From Gemmatimonadota bacterium (GTDB lineage Bacteria; Gemmatimonadota; Gemmatimonadetes; Gemmatimonadales; GWC2-71-9): DNA of 41,340 nucleotides. The stretch covers positions 1 through 41,340 of the forward strand of contig JAEUJI010000048.1 in NCBI GenBank assembly GCA_016794805.1, read 5' to 3'. Positions 35,101-41,340 of the stretch are shown here, piece after piece (the stretch's first letter is position 1; each line of letters starts with the position of its first letter). The notes below the pieces were generated by a model, which saw only the letters and a list, made by a program, of their open reading frames with translations, was not told where the DNA came from and made no database searches. The translations under genes and the position numbers were made by a program.

Positions 35101-35201
35101 AGGGCAAGGAGGGCCAGCCGACGGGGCTGGGCGGCGGCCCCGGTGAGGGGGCGCCCCTCACCCGTCACGAACAGCCCGCCTAAGACGTTGATCCTGAGCA
35201 C
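32187..35201 (-). CDS. BTAD/SARP-like transcriptional regulator with TPR domain and membrane segment
   Basis: 1004 residues. The N-terminus is an OmpR-type winged helix (RRLALLALLAVAGDRGATRDALIAYLWPDADEERGRRALTQALYALRRDLG, about residues 25-80) joined to a bacterial transcriptional activation domain (about 95-240). A Pro/Ala linker leads to one membrane helix (about 315-340, RWVLVAVVAALLVPLA). A long C-terminal part contains a TolB-like region and many TPR-like helices. This large SARP-like, membrane-attached form is typical of Gemmatimonadota. GTG 35201 is the apparent start, and no clear Shine-Dalgarno sequence is visible, so the mRNA may be leaderless. It is divergent from the 35392-39720 genes and may regulate them. 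Confidence 0.88.
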   Translation of the reverse strand: MLRINVLGGLFVTGEGRPLTGAAAQPRRLALLALLAVAGDRGATRDALIAYLWPDADEERGRRALTQALYALRRDLGSDEALLGLKDLRLNPDQVTSDYAEFHDTLAAGDLERAAECYRGPFLDGFHLPEADPFERWAEEQRSGLAHEWSDLLEQLAARCNERGDHRGAVGWFRKLAAQDPMNAQVAARLMRSLAAGGDVAGALQHARVYETLVRQELDLAPDREVVALAEQLRGGQRQGAPAAAPTSPPPAPSSPPEPQAASAPAGRTAVDPPSRPSRPSGSLDLGHTSGWAVGGGFGLGAPAEPPPQPRQAWRRRARWVLVAVVAALLVPLARHVWRAHLVRSAAMAAPERVVAVGRISHYAAAGAGALGAPMADMLATNLARTRGLRVVSNARMVEVMRQLPDAADTAVASVAAARQSGATELVDGALYDLAPGRMRLDLRRTDLASGAVLEAYTVEGENLFLLADSGTARLLRDLGGTPLAGSLADVSTRSVRAYQLYEAGLRLYYAGERAEAERQFQEALKADSAFAMAQFFYALSTSPGLRTETVARLRRAVDLARRASDRERLLVNAAWAFVNTSPSLRAIAETLMVRYPAELEGYLMAGQAAILAGDYEAAHGPLETVIARDSLGLRGSTPRCLACEAMPALYSSYIQEDSIAAAVAVGRRWTRLQPGSGVAWRTLAMLLAQSGAFAAADSALARADSLLPRDPKTWRYHTANQLWRWDFATAAEVVRGQLHSADPDERVEASWMLAVVLRQQGRLEEALVAARRYRATRGEQSRPGAAPTTALLEAQVLFEQGAYRAAAALFDSVARGRVSGEDSSAVSRNRVWALTHAAGVLAAQGDTTRLAGLADTIRVLGRQSAFARDQRLHYYVEGLLALARGREGEAVQLFRRSILSPNVGYTRVNLVLGRTLTRLGRPREAVAILQSALRGMFEGSNLYVTHTDLGEALAEAFEAAGQRDSAAYHYQRLVKAWEGADPRFTPRIANARGRAMLMLERRQ

Positions 35202-35210
35202 GTTAGGGCA

Positions 35211-35228
35211 GGTGACTTCCGGGTGACA
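35211..35228. promoter_or_regulatory. 11-bp-period direct repeat near the BTAD regulator start
   Basis: GGTGACT (35211-35217) and GGTGACA (35222-35228) are separated by 4 bp, giving an 11-bp period. A weaker third unit (GGCGAGG) begins at 35233. SARP/BTAD regulators of Streptomyces bind heptamer direct repeats with this spacing. It lies 10 bp upstream of the regulator's own start codon, so autoregulation or control of the divergent genes is possible. Confidence 0.35.
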
Positions 35229-35391
35229 TCGGGGCGAGGGGAGCCGGAGATCGGCGTGAGTTGCGCTCCTATACTAGGCGCCGTTCACCCGGTCGGCAAC
35301 CGATTGCGGCCCCCGCCTTCGGGCAACGCCTGGAATTGTCGGGCGGTCCAGGGCAACGACGCATTACCCCCTGATGTGGAAGGAGTCACCG

Positions 35392-36354
35392 ATGCGGTTC
35401 CCGCTGCTGTGCTCGATCGCCGGACTGACCCTGTTGGTCCCCGGCATGGCCCCGACCCGGGAGGCGACCCACACGGCCACGGTCTCCGGCGCCATGACCG
35501 CCACCCTCGCCGGGTCGGCCGTCTTCGGGCCGGTGCGCCAGACGCGCTCGGCGCTGGGCGCCAGCTTTTCCCTCGAGCTGGGGACGCGGTCGGAGCGGGG
35601 AGCGGTGGTCTTCAGCCGCGTGAACGGCGAGCGGCCGGGGGTGGGGACCTACCGCATCACCCCGCTGGGCCCGGGAGCGGAGGGGCCGAACGACTTTCAT
35701 GCGGTAGTCTCGCTCGGCTCGGTGGAACTGCCGGTGGGCGTGTTTCATGGCATGAGCGGCAGCGTGACGATCACCCAGTCCAGTGAGGACCGGATCGTGG
35801 GCCGATACGAACTCAAGGCCACCGGCTTCCTGGCGAGTGATCCGGAGGTGGAGGACCGGGAGATCACCGTCCGGGGTGGCTTCAGCGCGGACCGCGCGGA
35901 GGCGCCGTCCCTGTTCGAGGCGACCATCAGCGGCGCCGCCCCCACGGTGGCGCGGGGCGCGGCGGAGTTTGGTGAGGCGGGGCCGGAGGCGGAGCGCTCC
36001 TTCTCCCTCACGCTGGGCGCCTACGCGGAGCAGGGCGCGATCGTCCTGACCCGGAACGGCGGCGGGCGGCCGGGTGTCGGGATCTACCGGGTGACGCCCT
36101 CGGTGACGCGGACCGGAGAGTTCCACGGCCTGGTGGTGACCGGATCGCCAAGCCATCCGACGGGGGTATTCCGGGTGGAGCGCGGCACCATGAGCGTGAC
36201 GGCCAGCTCGGCGGAGCGGATCAGCGGCACCTTCGAGTTCCAGGCGACGGGGTTCCTCGCGGCCGATCCGGCGCGGGAGGACCGGCGGGTGACGGTGAGC
36301 GGCAGTTTCACGGCAACCCCGGGCGGAGAGGTCACCGCCCTGACCATCAACTGA
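35392..36354 (+). CDS. Secreted protein with two tandem copies of one domain
   Basis: 320 residues. ATG 35392 has AAGGAG at good spacing and opens a signal peptide (FPLLCSIAGLTLLVPGMA). The mature part is two similar beta-rich domains (about residues 20-165 and 170-315). Both contain the same landmarks: a GERPGVGTYRITP or GGRPGVGIYRVTP strand, FHAVVSLGS or FHGLVVTGS, GVFHGMSGSVTITQSSEDRI or GVFRVERGTMSVTASSAERI, and ATGFLASDPEVEDREITVRGGF or ATGFLAADPAREDRRVTVSGSF. That indicates an internal duplication. I do not recognise the family. It begins a rightward run of closely spaced genes. Confidence 0.85.
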   Translation: MRFPLLCSIAGLTLLVPGMAPTREATHTATVSGAMTATLAGSAVFGPVRQTRSALGASFSLELGTRSERGAVVFSRVNGERPGVGTYRITPLGPGAEGPNDFHAVVSLGSVELPVGVFHGMSGSVTITQSSEDRIVGRYELKATGFLASDPEVEDREITVRGGFSADRAEAPSLFEATISGAAPTVARGAAEFGEAGPEAERSFSLTLGAYAEQGAIVLTRNGGGRPGVGIYRVTPSVTRTGEFHGLVVTGSPSHPTGVFRVERGTMSVTASSAERISGTFEFQATGFLAADPAREDRRVTVSGSFTATPGGEVTALTIN

Positions 36355-36365
36355 ACGGAGCAGCG

Positions 36366-36557
36366 ATGCCGGTGCGTGACGCGATCCAGAGCCTGAGGGC
36401 GTGGTACCACGCCCTCCGCTCCCTGGACCAGATCCTCGCGGCGCAGGAGCGGGCCGCGGTCAACTCGAGGGCGGTGGCGCGGCCGCAGGCACAGCCGCGG
36501 CCATCCCTCTCTCCCACCCTGCACGGCCTGCCGGTCGTTTCGCAGGCGCGGCACTAG
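36366..36557 (+). CDS. Small hypothetical protein (63 aa)
   Basis: 63 residues, starting ATG 36366 with CGGAG at good spacing, 11 bp after the previous stop. The N-terminal half is helical (IQSLRAWYHALRSLDQILAAQERAAV), the rest Arg/Pro/Ser-rich and probably disordered. Its regular position and ribosome binding site support a real gene. No family recognised. Confidence 0.55.
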   Translation: MPVRDAIQSLRAWYHALRSLDQILAAQERAAVNSRAVARPQAQPRPSLSPTLHGLPVVSQARH

Positions 36558-36566
36558 GCGGGGACC

Positions 36567-37004
36567 ATGACCGACGAAGGACTGCGCCTGCTGCAGCGCA
36601 CCTGGCGGACGCTGGATCCCGCGAAGGTGGCGGCGCAGTGGCGGGCTCGCCTCGGGGCGCTCGATCCGGAGCTGGCGGCACGCGCCGGGGCGGTGCCCCC
36701 GGCGGAGCTGGTGGAGGTCCTGCAGGCGCTGCTCAACGCCCTGGACGATCCGGAGCGGCTGGTCGAGCTCGCCGCGGAATGGGGCAGCCAGCCGGTGGCC
36801 CTGGAGCTCAGCTCCCGGCATCATGTGCTGCTCGGCGACGCGCTGCGGGAGAGCCTGCGCGAGCTGCTCGGCCCGGCGTGGAATCCGGCGCTGCAGGCGG
36901 CCTGGCTGGAGGCGGCGATCCTGGTGTCGTCGGTGATGCGGCGCTCGGCCCTCCGCGCATCGGGGGAGTGGCCCCGGCCGGTGGCACCGGTGGAACGCGA
37001 GTAG
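36567..37004 (+). CDS. Degenerate globin-fold protein (haem ligands missing)
   Basis: 145 residues. By eye it matches bacterial single-domain globins and flavohaemoglobin globin domains over most of its length: LDPEL at 32-36, the E/F region, and SSRHHVLLGDALRESLRELLGPAWNPALQAAWLEAAILVSSVM against the G/H helices of Vitreoscilla haemoglobin. Aligned without gaps in this region, the proximal F8 histidine is Pro76, and Phe CD1 is Ala40. Without these a normal haem pocket is unlikely, so it may be a non-haem sensor or structural globin. His85/His86 are nearby but in the wrong register for F8. ATG 36567 is chosen; the next gene begins 3 bp after the stop. Confidence 0.65.
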   Translation: MTDEGLRLLQRTWRTLDPAKVAAQWRARLGALDPELAARAGAVPPAELVEVLQALLNALDDPERLVELAAEWGSQPVALELSSRHHVLLGDALRESLRELLGPAWNPALQAAWLEAAILVSSVMRRSALRASGEWPRPVAPVERE

Positions 37005-37007
37005 GAG

Positions 37008-37562
37008 ATGGCGCGACAACTGGACGAGATCGTGGCCGAGCTGGAACAGGCCCGGCACCACGCGGAGGCGCTGCTGGCCGCGACGCCGGAGGGGGAGTTT
37101 GCGCGCCGCCCGGCGCCGGGGCGCTGGTCGGTGGCGGAGTGCCTCGATCACCTGAACCTGACGACGCTGATCTTCCTGCCGCTCCTCGACGCGGCCCTGG
37201 CGGAGGCCCGCCAGCTTCCGCCGGCGGGGGCGCGGCGGTTCCGGCGCGACCTCACCGGCTGGCTCCTCTGCACGATGTCGGAACCGCCCATCCGGCACCG
37301 GGTGGCCACGACCGCGCTCTTCACCCCGGCGCAGGTTGGCAGCCGGGACGAGGTCCGCGCCGCGTACCAGCGGCTGCAGGGGGAGCTGATCGAGCGGGTG
37401 CGGCGCTCGGACGGGCTGGCGCTGGACCGGGTGACGATCGTCTCGCCCTTCAATGCGCGGATCCGCTATCACGCCTATTCCTGCTTCCGGGTGCTCGCGG
37501 CGCACCAGCGGCGGCACCTCTGGCAGGCGGAGCAGGTGCAGCGGATGGTGCGCACGGCCTAG
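37008..37562 (+). CDS. DinB-like four-helix-bundle protein
   Basis: 184 residues of the DinB/YfiT-like superfamily. N-terminal LEQARHHAEALLAATPEGEFARRPAPGRWSVAECLDHLN is typical, with His48 followed by a C-terminal HQRRH pair (His166 and His170), together a plausible three-histidine metal site. Such proteins include thiol-dependent transferases, though most are uncharacterised. ATG 37008 follows the globin-like stop by 3 bp with TAGGAG upstream, so the two are co-translated. Confidence 0.85.
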   Translation: MARQLDEIVAELEQARHHAEALLAATPEGEFARRPAPGRWSVAECLDHLNLTTLIFLPLLDAALAEARQLPPAGARRFRRDLTGWLLCTMSEPPIRHRVATTALFTPAQVGSRDEVRAAYQRLQGELIERVRRSDGLALDRVTIVSPFNARIRYHAYSCFRVLAAHQRRHLWQAEQVQRMVRTA

Positions 37563-37623
37563 CGCATCCCCTTGCCCGCCCCGCCGGGACCGGCGATCAT
37601 CGGGGACCCTGACCGGACTCTCC

Positions 37624-39720
37624 ATGCGTCGCCTCCTGTTGCTTGTCCTTGCCGCCCTCGCCCCGGCCGCCCTGGTGGCTCAGGGCTCCGCCCCACGCCG
37701 GATCGCGATTGAGGACCTGCACCGCTTCCGGGATGTCAGCGACCCGCAGCTCTCGCCCGAGGGCAACTGGGTGGCGTACACCGTGAGCGTCGCGGATCTC
37801 GGGGAGGACGGCACCGCCAGCGACCTGTGGATGACGAGCTGGGACGGCCGCACCACGCTCCGGCTCACCACCACGCCCTCCGAGAGCGAGCACACCCCGC
37901 GGTGGAGCCCCGACGGCCGCTACCTCGCCTTCCTGTCCGGCCGCGGCAACGACGACGGGGTGGATCAGCTCTGGCTGCTGCCGCGCGCGGGCGGCGAGGC
38001 GGAGCAGGTGACCCATCACCGGACCGGCGTCGCAGACTTCTCCTGGTCCCCGGCGGGGGACCGGCTGGCGCTGGTCATCGAGGACGGGGACTCGGTCGAG
38101 GTGCACGCGGTGCTCCCGCCGAAGCCGGAGGATGGCGGCACCGACCCCGGGATCGCGGACGAGGGAGCGCAGCCGCCGCGCGACAGCGCCAGCCGCAAGA
38201 CCGCGCCACCGATCGTGATCGACCGGTACTACTTCAAGGAAGACTACGTCGGCTACGTCCGCCGGAAGCGGTCCCACCTCTACCTGCTGGAGCTGGCCAG
38301 CCGGTCGGTGGAGCAGGTGACCTTCGGGGAGTTCGACGAGTACCTCCCCGCCTGGTCCCCGGACGGCCGCTACCTCGTCTTCAGCAGCAAGCGCGTCGGC
38401 GCGGACCCCGACCGCGGCAACAACTTCGACCTCTGGTTCATGCCGGCCACGCGGGGCGCGGTGCCGCGGCCGGTGACGACCTTCACCGGCCCCGACGGCG
38501 CCTCGGACTGGGAGAGCCCGGCGGCGTGGAGCCCCGATGGGCGAACCCTCGCCTATCTGCAGGGTGGGGCAGACTCCCTGATCTACTACGCCGGCCCGCG
38601 GCTGGCGGTCACGCCCTGGGGAGGCACCGGCCGGCCCACCGTGCTCACCGAGGCACTCGACCGGCACGTGACCCAGCCGGCCTGGTCCTCCGACGGCCGA
38701 CACCTCTATTTCCTGCTCGAGGACGATCGCTCGCAGTACCTGGCGCGGATGCCGTCCGCCGGCGGCGCGATCGAGCGCCTCGCCGGAGAGGGCGGTGTCG
38801 TCCAGAGCTACAGCATGAGCCGCGACGGGCGCATCGCGTACCTGCTGGGCACCCCGGCGCGGCCGGCCGAGGTCTACGTTCTGGGGCCGGAGGGGCCGCG
38901 GATGCTCTCCCGGCAGAACGACAGCCTGATGGCGATGCTGCGGCTGGCGCCGGTCGAGGAGATCAGCGTGAAGAGCCCTGACGGCACCATGGTCAACGGC
39001 TTCCTGATCCGGCCGCTCGACTACGCCGCCGGGACCCGCTACCCCACGGTGCTCACCATCCATGGCGGGCCGGTGAGTCAGTTCCAGCGCGAGTTCGATT
39101 TCTACTGGCAGCTGCTCGCCGCCGAGGGGTACGCGGTGGTGGCGATGAACCCGCGCGGGAGCTCGGGGCGGGGGGAGAAGTACTCCCTCGCCATCTGGGC
39201 CGACTGGGGCAGCAAGGACGCGAAGGACGTGATCGCCGGGGTGGACCACGCGATCCGGATCGGAGTGGCCGACCCGGCGCGGCTTGGCGTGGGCGGATGG
39301 AGCTACGGCGGCATCCTGACCAACTATGTCATCAGCCAGGACCAGCGATTCAAGGCGGCGGTGAGCGGCGCGAGCATCTCCAACATCCTCGCGGGGTATG
39401 GCACCGACATGTACGTCCGGGAGTACGAGGCCGAACTGGGGCCGCCGTGGAAGAACACCCAGGCCTGGCTGCGGCTGTCGTCCCCCTTCCTCAAGGCGGA
39501 CCGGATCCGGACCCCGACGCTGTTCCTCTGCGGCGAACAGGACTTCAACGTGCCGCTGCTCAACTCGGAGCAGATGTACCAGGCGCTCCGGAGCCTCGGC
39601 GTCCCGACCCGGCTGGTCATCTACCCAGGGCAGTTCCACGGCATCGAGAAGCCGAGCTACCAGCGGCACCGCTACGAGCAGTACCTCGCCTGGTACGGGG
39701 AGTACCTGCGGACGCAGTAG
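37624..39720 (+). CDS. Exported S9-family prolyl oligopeptidase
   Basis: 698 residues. Signal peptide MRRLLLLVLAALAPAALVAQ, then a beta-propeller with WSPDG-type blades (RWSPDGRYLAFLSG, AWSPDGRYLVFSS, AWSPDGRTLAYLQ), then the alpha/beta hydrolase. The triad is Ser560 (GWSYGG), Asp640 (GEQDFNVP) and His672 (GQFHGIEKP). The oxyanion/loop segment TIHGGPVSQF is also present. Probably a periplasmic dipeptidyl- or oligopeptidase. ATG 37624 opens the signal peptide; longer readings add only shadow residues. It ends at a GC hairpin (39720-39743). Confidence 0.95.
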   Translation: MRRLLLLVLAALAPAALVAQGSAPRRIAIEDLHRFRDVSDPQLSPEGNWVAYTVSVADLGEDGTASDLWMTSWDGRTTLRLTTTPSESEHTPRWSPDGRYLAFLSGRGNDDGVDQLWLLPRAGGEAEQVTHHRTGVADFSWSPAGDRLALVIEDGDSVEVHAVLPPKPEDGGTDPGIADEGAQPPRDSASRKTAPPIVIDRYYFKEDYVGYVRRKRSHLYLLELASRSVEQVTFGEFDEYLPAWSPDGRYLVFSSKRVGADPDRGNNFDLWFMPATRGAVPRPVTTFTGPDGASDWESPAAWSPDGRTLAYLQGGADSLIYYAGPRLAVTPWGGTGRPTVLTEALDRHVTQPAWSSDGRHLYFLLEDDRSQYLARMPSAGGAIERLAGEGGVVQSYSMSRDGRIAYLLGTPARPAEVYVLGPEGPRMLSRQNDSLMAMLRLAPVEEISVKSPDGTMVNGFLIRPLDYAAGTRYPTVLTIHGGPVSQFQREFDFYWQLLAAEGYAVVAMNPRGSSGRGEKYSLAIWADWGSKDAKDVIAGVDHAIRIGVADPARLGVGGWSYGGILTNYVISQDQRFKAAVSGASISNILAGYGTDMYVREYEAELGPPWKNTQAWLRLSSPFLKADRIRTPTLFLCGEQDFNVPLLNSEQMYQALRSLGVPTRLVIYPGQFHGIEKPSYQRHRYEQYLAWYGEYLRTQ

Positions 39721-39743
39721 GGGCGGAGCCGGAGCCCCGCCCC
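39720..39743. terminator. Terminator hairpin after the S9 peptidase
   Basis: GGGGCGG pairs with CCGCCCC across AGCCGGAGCC, starting at the last base of the peptidase stop codon. Confidence 0.6.
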
Positions 39744-39759
39744 TCGAGCATGTGCCGGT

Positions 39760-39966
39760 TGTCGGCGGGCGGCTGTTGAGCCGCCAATGGGTGAGCGCGG
39801 CCATGCGATGGCATGCGTTCGCTCAGGTCCCCCGGGATGGGGCTGACCGCCGTCCATCCCTCATGGGTAGCGCGGAGTCCTGCGGGCGGTGTCCATAGCG
39901 GGGCGTCCGTGACGGGATATCTTCCCCGACGGCGGGCCCCATCGTCCCTCGATTCCTTCGGTGGGC
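39760..39966 (-). ncRNA. Candidate structured RNA, leftward (in the 310-bp gap 39744-40053)
   Basis: This gap has no convincing gene. On the minus strand a near-consensus promoter (TTGACA at 39995-40000, 16-bp spacer, TATCGT at 39973-39978) points into a ~200-nt stretch with strong pairing. One long stem joins 39928-39943 with 39836-39854 (16 bp, 3-nt bulge). A second contains GAGCG/CGCTC with an inner CATGC/GCATG. A third, GGCGGCT-GTTG-AGCCGCC at 39768-39785, could end it. The size is like that of 6S RNA, but I cannot show homology. It could instead be a regulatory leader or a chance GC-rich structure. Confidence 0.35.
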
Positions 39967-39972
39967 AGCTCC

Positions 39973-40000
39973 ACGATAGGGCGTGTCCCGCCGCTGTCAA
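39973..40000 (-). promoter_or_regulatory. Near-consensus leftward promoter
   Basis: On the minus strand TTGACA (39995-40000) and TATCGT (39973-39978) are 16 bp apart, the best -35/-10 pair seen in the window. No good protein gene follows leftward before the convergent S9 peptidase. Confidence 0.5.
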
Positions 40001-40053
40001 CGGGAAATTTCTGCCCCCGCAGCCTGCCGCACTCAGAACCGGGCAACACTTTC

Positions 40054-41340
40054 ATGATTCGTTCCGCCGTCCCCGTCCTCGGCAAGGTGGGCCTCCCCGC
40101 GCCGGTGGCCGAGCTGGCGCGCCGCCCGTGGGACGCCATCGTGGTTGGCGCCGGCCACAACGGCCTCACGTGCGCCTTCTACCTGGCGCGCGCGGGACGC
40201 CGGGTGCTGGTGCTCGAGTCCCGGGAGCGGATCGGCGGGGCCTGCACCCTGGAGGAGACCTGGCCCGGGTACCGGGTCTCCCCCTGCGCCTACGTCGTGG
40301 GCCTGCTGCACCACCGGGTCATCGAGGAAATGCGACTGCCGGCGCGCGGTTACCGGTGGACCCCGGCGAGTGGCGGGTACTTCGTGCCTTTCGAGGACGG
40401 CACCAGCCTCCAGCTCTGGGATGACGAGGCGAAGGCGGAGGCGGAACTGCGGCGCTTCGCGCCGCAGGACGTGAAGGGCCGGCACGAAATGCACGGCCTG
40501 ATGAAGAAGATCGTGTATGCCCTTCGGCCCCTCGACGACTCCGACACCTGGCTGCACCGGGCGCCGTCGCGGGAGGCGATCGAGGCCCGGCTGGGGCACG
40601 ACCGGGATGCCATTGGGCTCCTGTTCGAGTGGTCGATGGCGGAACTGATGGACCGCTACCTCAGCGATCCCCGCATGCAGATGGCCTACATGGGCCAGGG
40701 CGTCGTGGGGAGTGCCGCGAGCCCGTACGATCCCGGCACCGCCTCCCTCTACTATCACCACTTCCAGGGCCGGCTGGATGACGGGGAGCCCGGGGGGTGG
40801 GGCTACGTGCAGGGCGGGATGGGCATGGTGAGCTTCCTGATGCACGACGCGGCGGTGGAGGCGGGCGCCGTGGTGGCGGCAGGGGTGCCGGTGGCGCGCA
40901 TCGTCCCCGGCGTGGGCGTGGAGCTGGCGGGCGGGGACCGGATCCCGGCCCCCGTGGTGATCAGCAACGCCGACCCGGTCGCGACACTCCGGCTCCTCGG
41001 CCCCGCCGCCGACGCCGGCTGGCGGGCCCGGGTCGAGGCGGTGCCAATGAAGAGCGCCACGGTCAAGTTCAACGCCGCGCTCGCGGAACTGCCAAACTTC
41101 ACCGCGCGCCCCGGCACCCGGATGCCGCACCATACCGCCACGATCAACACCCCGCTCACCCACGCGGAGTGGCGGGCGGGACATGCCGCGGCCATGGCCG
41201 GGCGGCTGCCGGCGCGGGTCTGGACCGAGATCTACCTGCAGACCGCCTACGACCCGAGCGTGGCGCCCGGTGTCAAGCACCTGATGAGCGTCTTCTCACA
41301 GTATTTGCAGCAGACCTTTGCTTCGGGTTGCTGGGACGAT
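40054..41340 (+). CDS. CrtI/COG1233-type FAD oxidoreductase (3' end outside window)
   Basis: 429 residues visible, open at the right edge. The N-terminal dinucleotide fold has AIVVGAGHNGLTCAFYLARAGRRVLVLESRERIGGAC (about residues 29-66), the classic FAD motif of phytoene desaturase-like and PYROXD2-like proteins. Later GGWGYVQGGMGMVSFLMHDAA and the substrate-domain strands PAPVVISNADPVATLRLLG agree. Among this group only some members desaturate carotenoids; the early motif and the wide substrate region also fit uncharacterised oxidoreductases, so I do not call it a carotenoid enzyme. ATG 40054 is in frame with the fold and gives a ~30-residue lead-in; no ribosome binding site is convincing. 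Confidence 0.8.
   Translation, partial: MIRSAVPVLGKVGLPAPVAELARRPWDAIVVGAGHNGLTCAFYLARAGRRVLVLESRERIGGACTLEETWPGYRVSPCAYVVGLLHHRVIEEMRLPARGYRWTPASGGYFVPFEDGTSLQLWDDEAKAEAELRRFAPQDVKGRHEMHGLMKKIVYALRPLDDSDTWLHRAPSREAIEARLGHDRDAIGLLFEWSMAELMDRYLSDPRMQMAYMGQGVVGSAASPYDPGTASLYYHHFQGRLDDGEPGGWGYVQGGMGMVSFLMHDAAVEAGAVVAAGVPVARIVPGVGVELAGGDRIPAPVVISNADPVATLRLLGPAADAGWRARVEAVPMKSATVKFNAALAELPNFTARPGTRMPHHTATINTPLTHAEWRAGHAAAMAGRLPARVWTEIYLQTAYDPSVAPGVKHLMSVFSQYLQQTFASGCWDD

Noticed and set aside
39617-40000. 127-residue minus-strand protein in the gap before the CrtI-type gene
   Set aside because: It overlaps the S9 peptidase end, has no domain and its composition matches random GC-rich sequence; a structured RNA fits better.

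Overview
The window looks like a chromosomal segment from a high-GC, Gram-negative-type bacterium, most likely a member of the Gemmatimonadota. This rests on very high GC, many exported metallo- and serine peptidases, a giant BTAD/TPR transcriptional regulator, class III aminotransferases, and palindromic GC-rich repeats scattered between and inside genes. No rRNA, tRNA, CRISPR array or transposase was found. Both edges cut a gene. Family names come from motif recognition, not database searches.

Layout. (1) 1-4880, + strand: end of a membrane-associated hypothetical, a 3-hydroxyacyl-CoA dehydrogenase, a lipoprotein, a squalene/phytoene synthase-family enzyme and a GlcD-type FAD oxidoreductase, mostly overlapping or closely spaced. 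(2) 4970-8607: thyX, then a three-gene operon of two ATP-grasp (Ddl-like) ligases and a GNAT acetyltransferase. (3) 8617-14143: exported hydrolases (amidohydrolase, PD40-propeller plus CehA/McbA-type metallohydrolase, M28 peptidase). (4) 14258-23206: amino-acid catabolism, with CoA-transferase A/B and a GntR regulator divergent from a KamA-like aminomutase, a class III aminotransferase, a P5CDH-like aldehyde dehydrogenase and a second aminotransferase. (5) 23360-24904: csaA, an NTF2-like protein and cutC. (6) 25036-32153: a peptide export locus with a parvulin-like protein, a C39-peptidase ABC transporter carrying two N-terminal cyclic-nucleotide-binding-like domains, an HlyD adaptor, a sigma-54 activator and two tiny genes for cationic peptides with double-glycine leaders. 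(7) 32187-39720: the BTAD regulator and a divergent run of a secreted duplicated-domain protein, a 63-aa protein, a degenerate globin, a DinB-like protein and an S9 peptidase. (8) 39744-41340: a possible leftward structured RNA and the start of a CrtI/COG1233-type oxidoreductase.

Two systems stand out. The first is the peptide locus. A site fitting the sigma-54 -24/-12 consensus lies between the sigma-54 activator gene and the first peptide gene, and a palindrome about 120 bp further upstream could be the activator site. This suggests sigma-54-dependent peptide synthesis and export through the dedicated C39/HlyD transporter. The second is the KamA cluster. Its enzymes can be ordered into a lysine route that I do not know to be described: lysine to beta-lysine, to 3-amino-6-oxohexanoate (which cyclises to a homologue of pyrroline-5-carboxylate), to 3-aminoadipate, to 3-oxoadipate, to 3-oxoadipyl-CoA. 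Both are inferences from gene content.

The region also holds several families of palindromic repeats. One (GCCGAGCC units) sits in frame inside several protein genes. Another supplies the signal peptide of a hydrolase, and a third (GGGGAAACGG units) forms intergenic hairpins.
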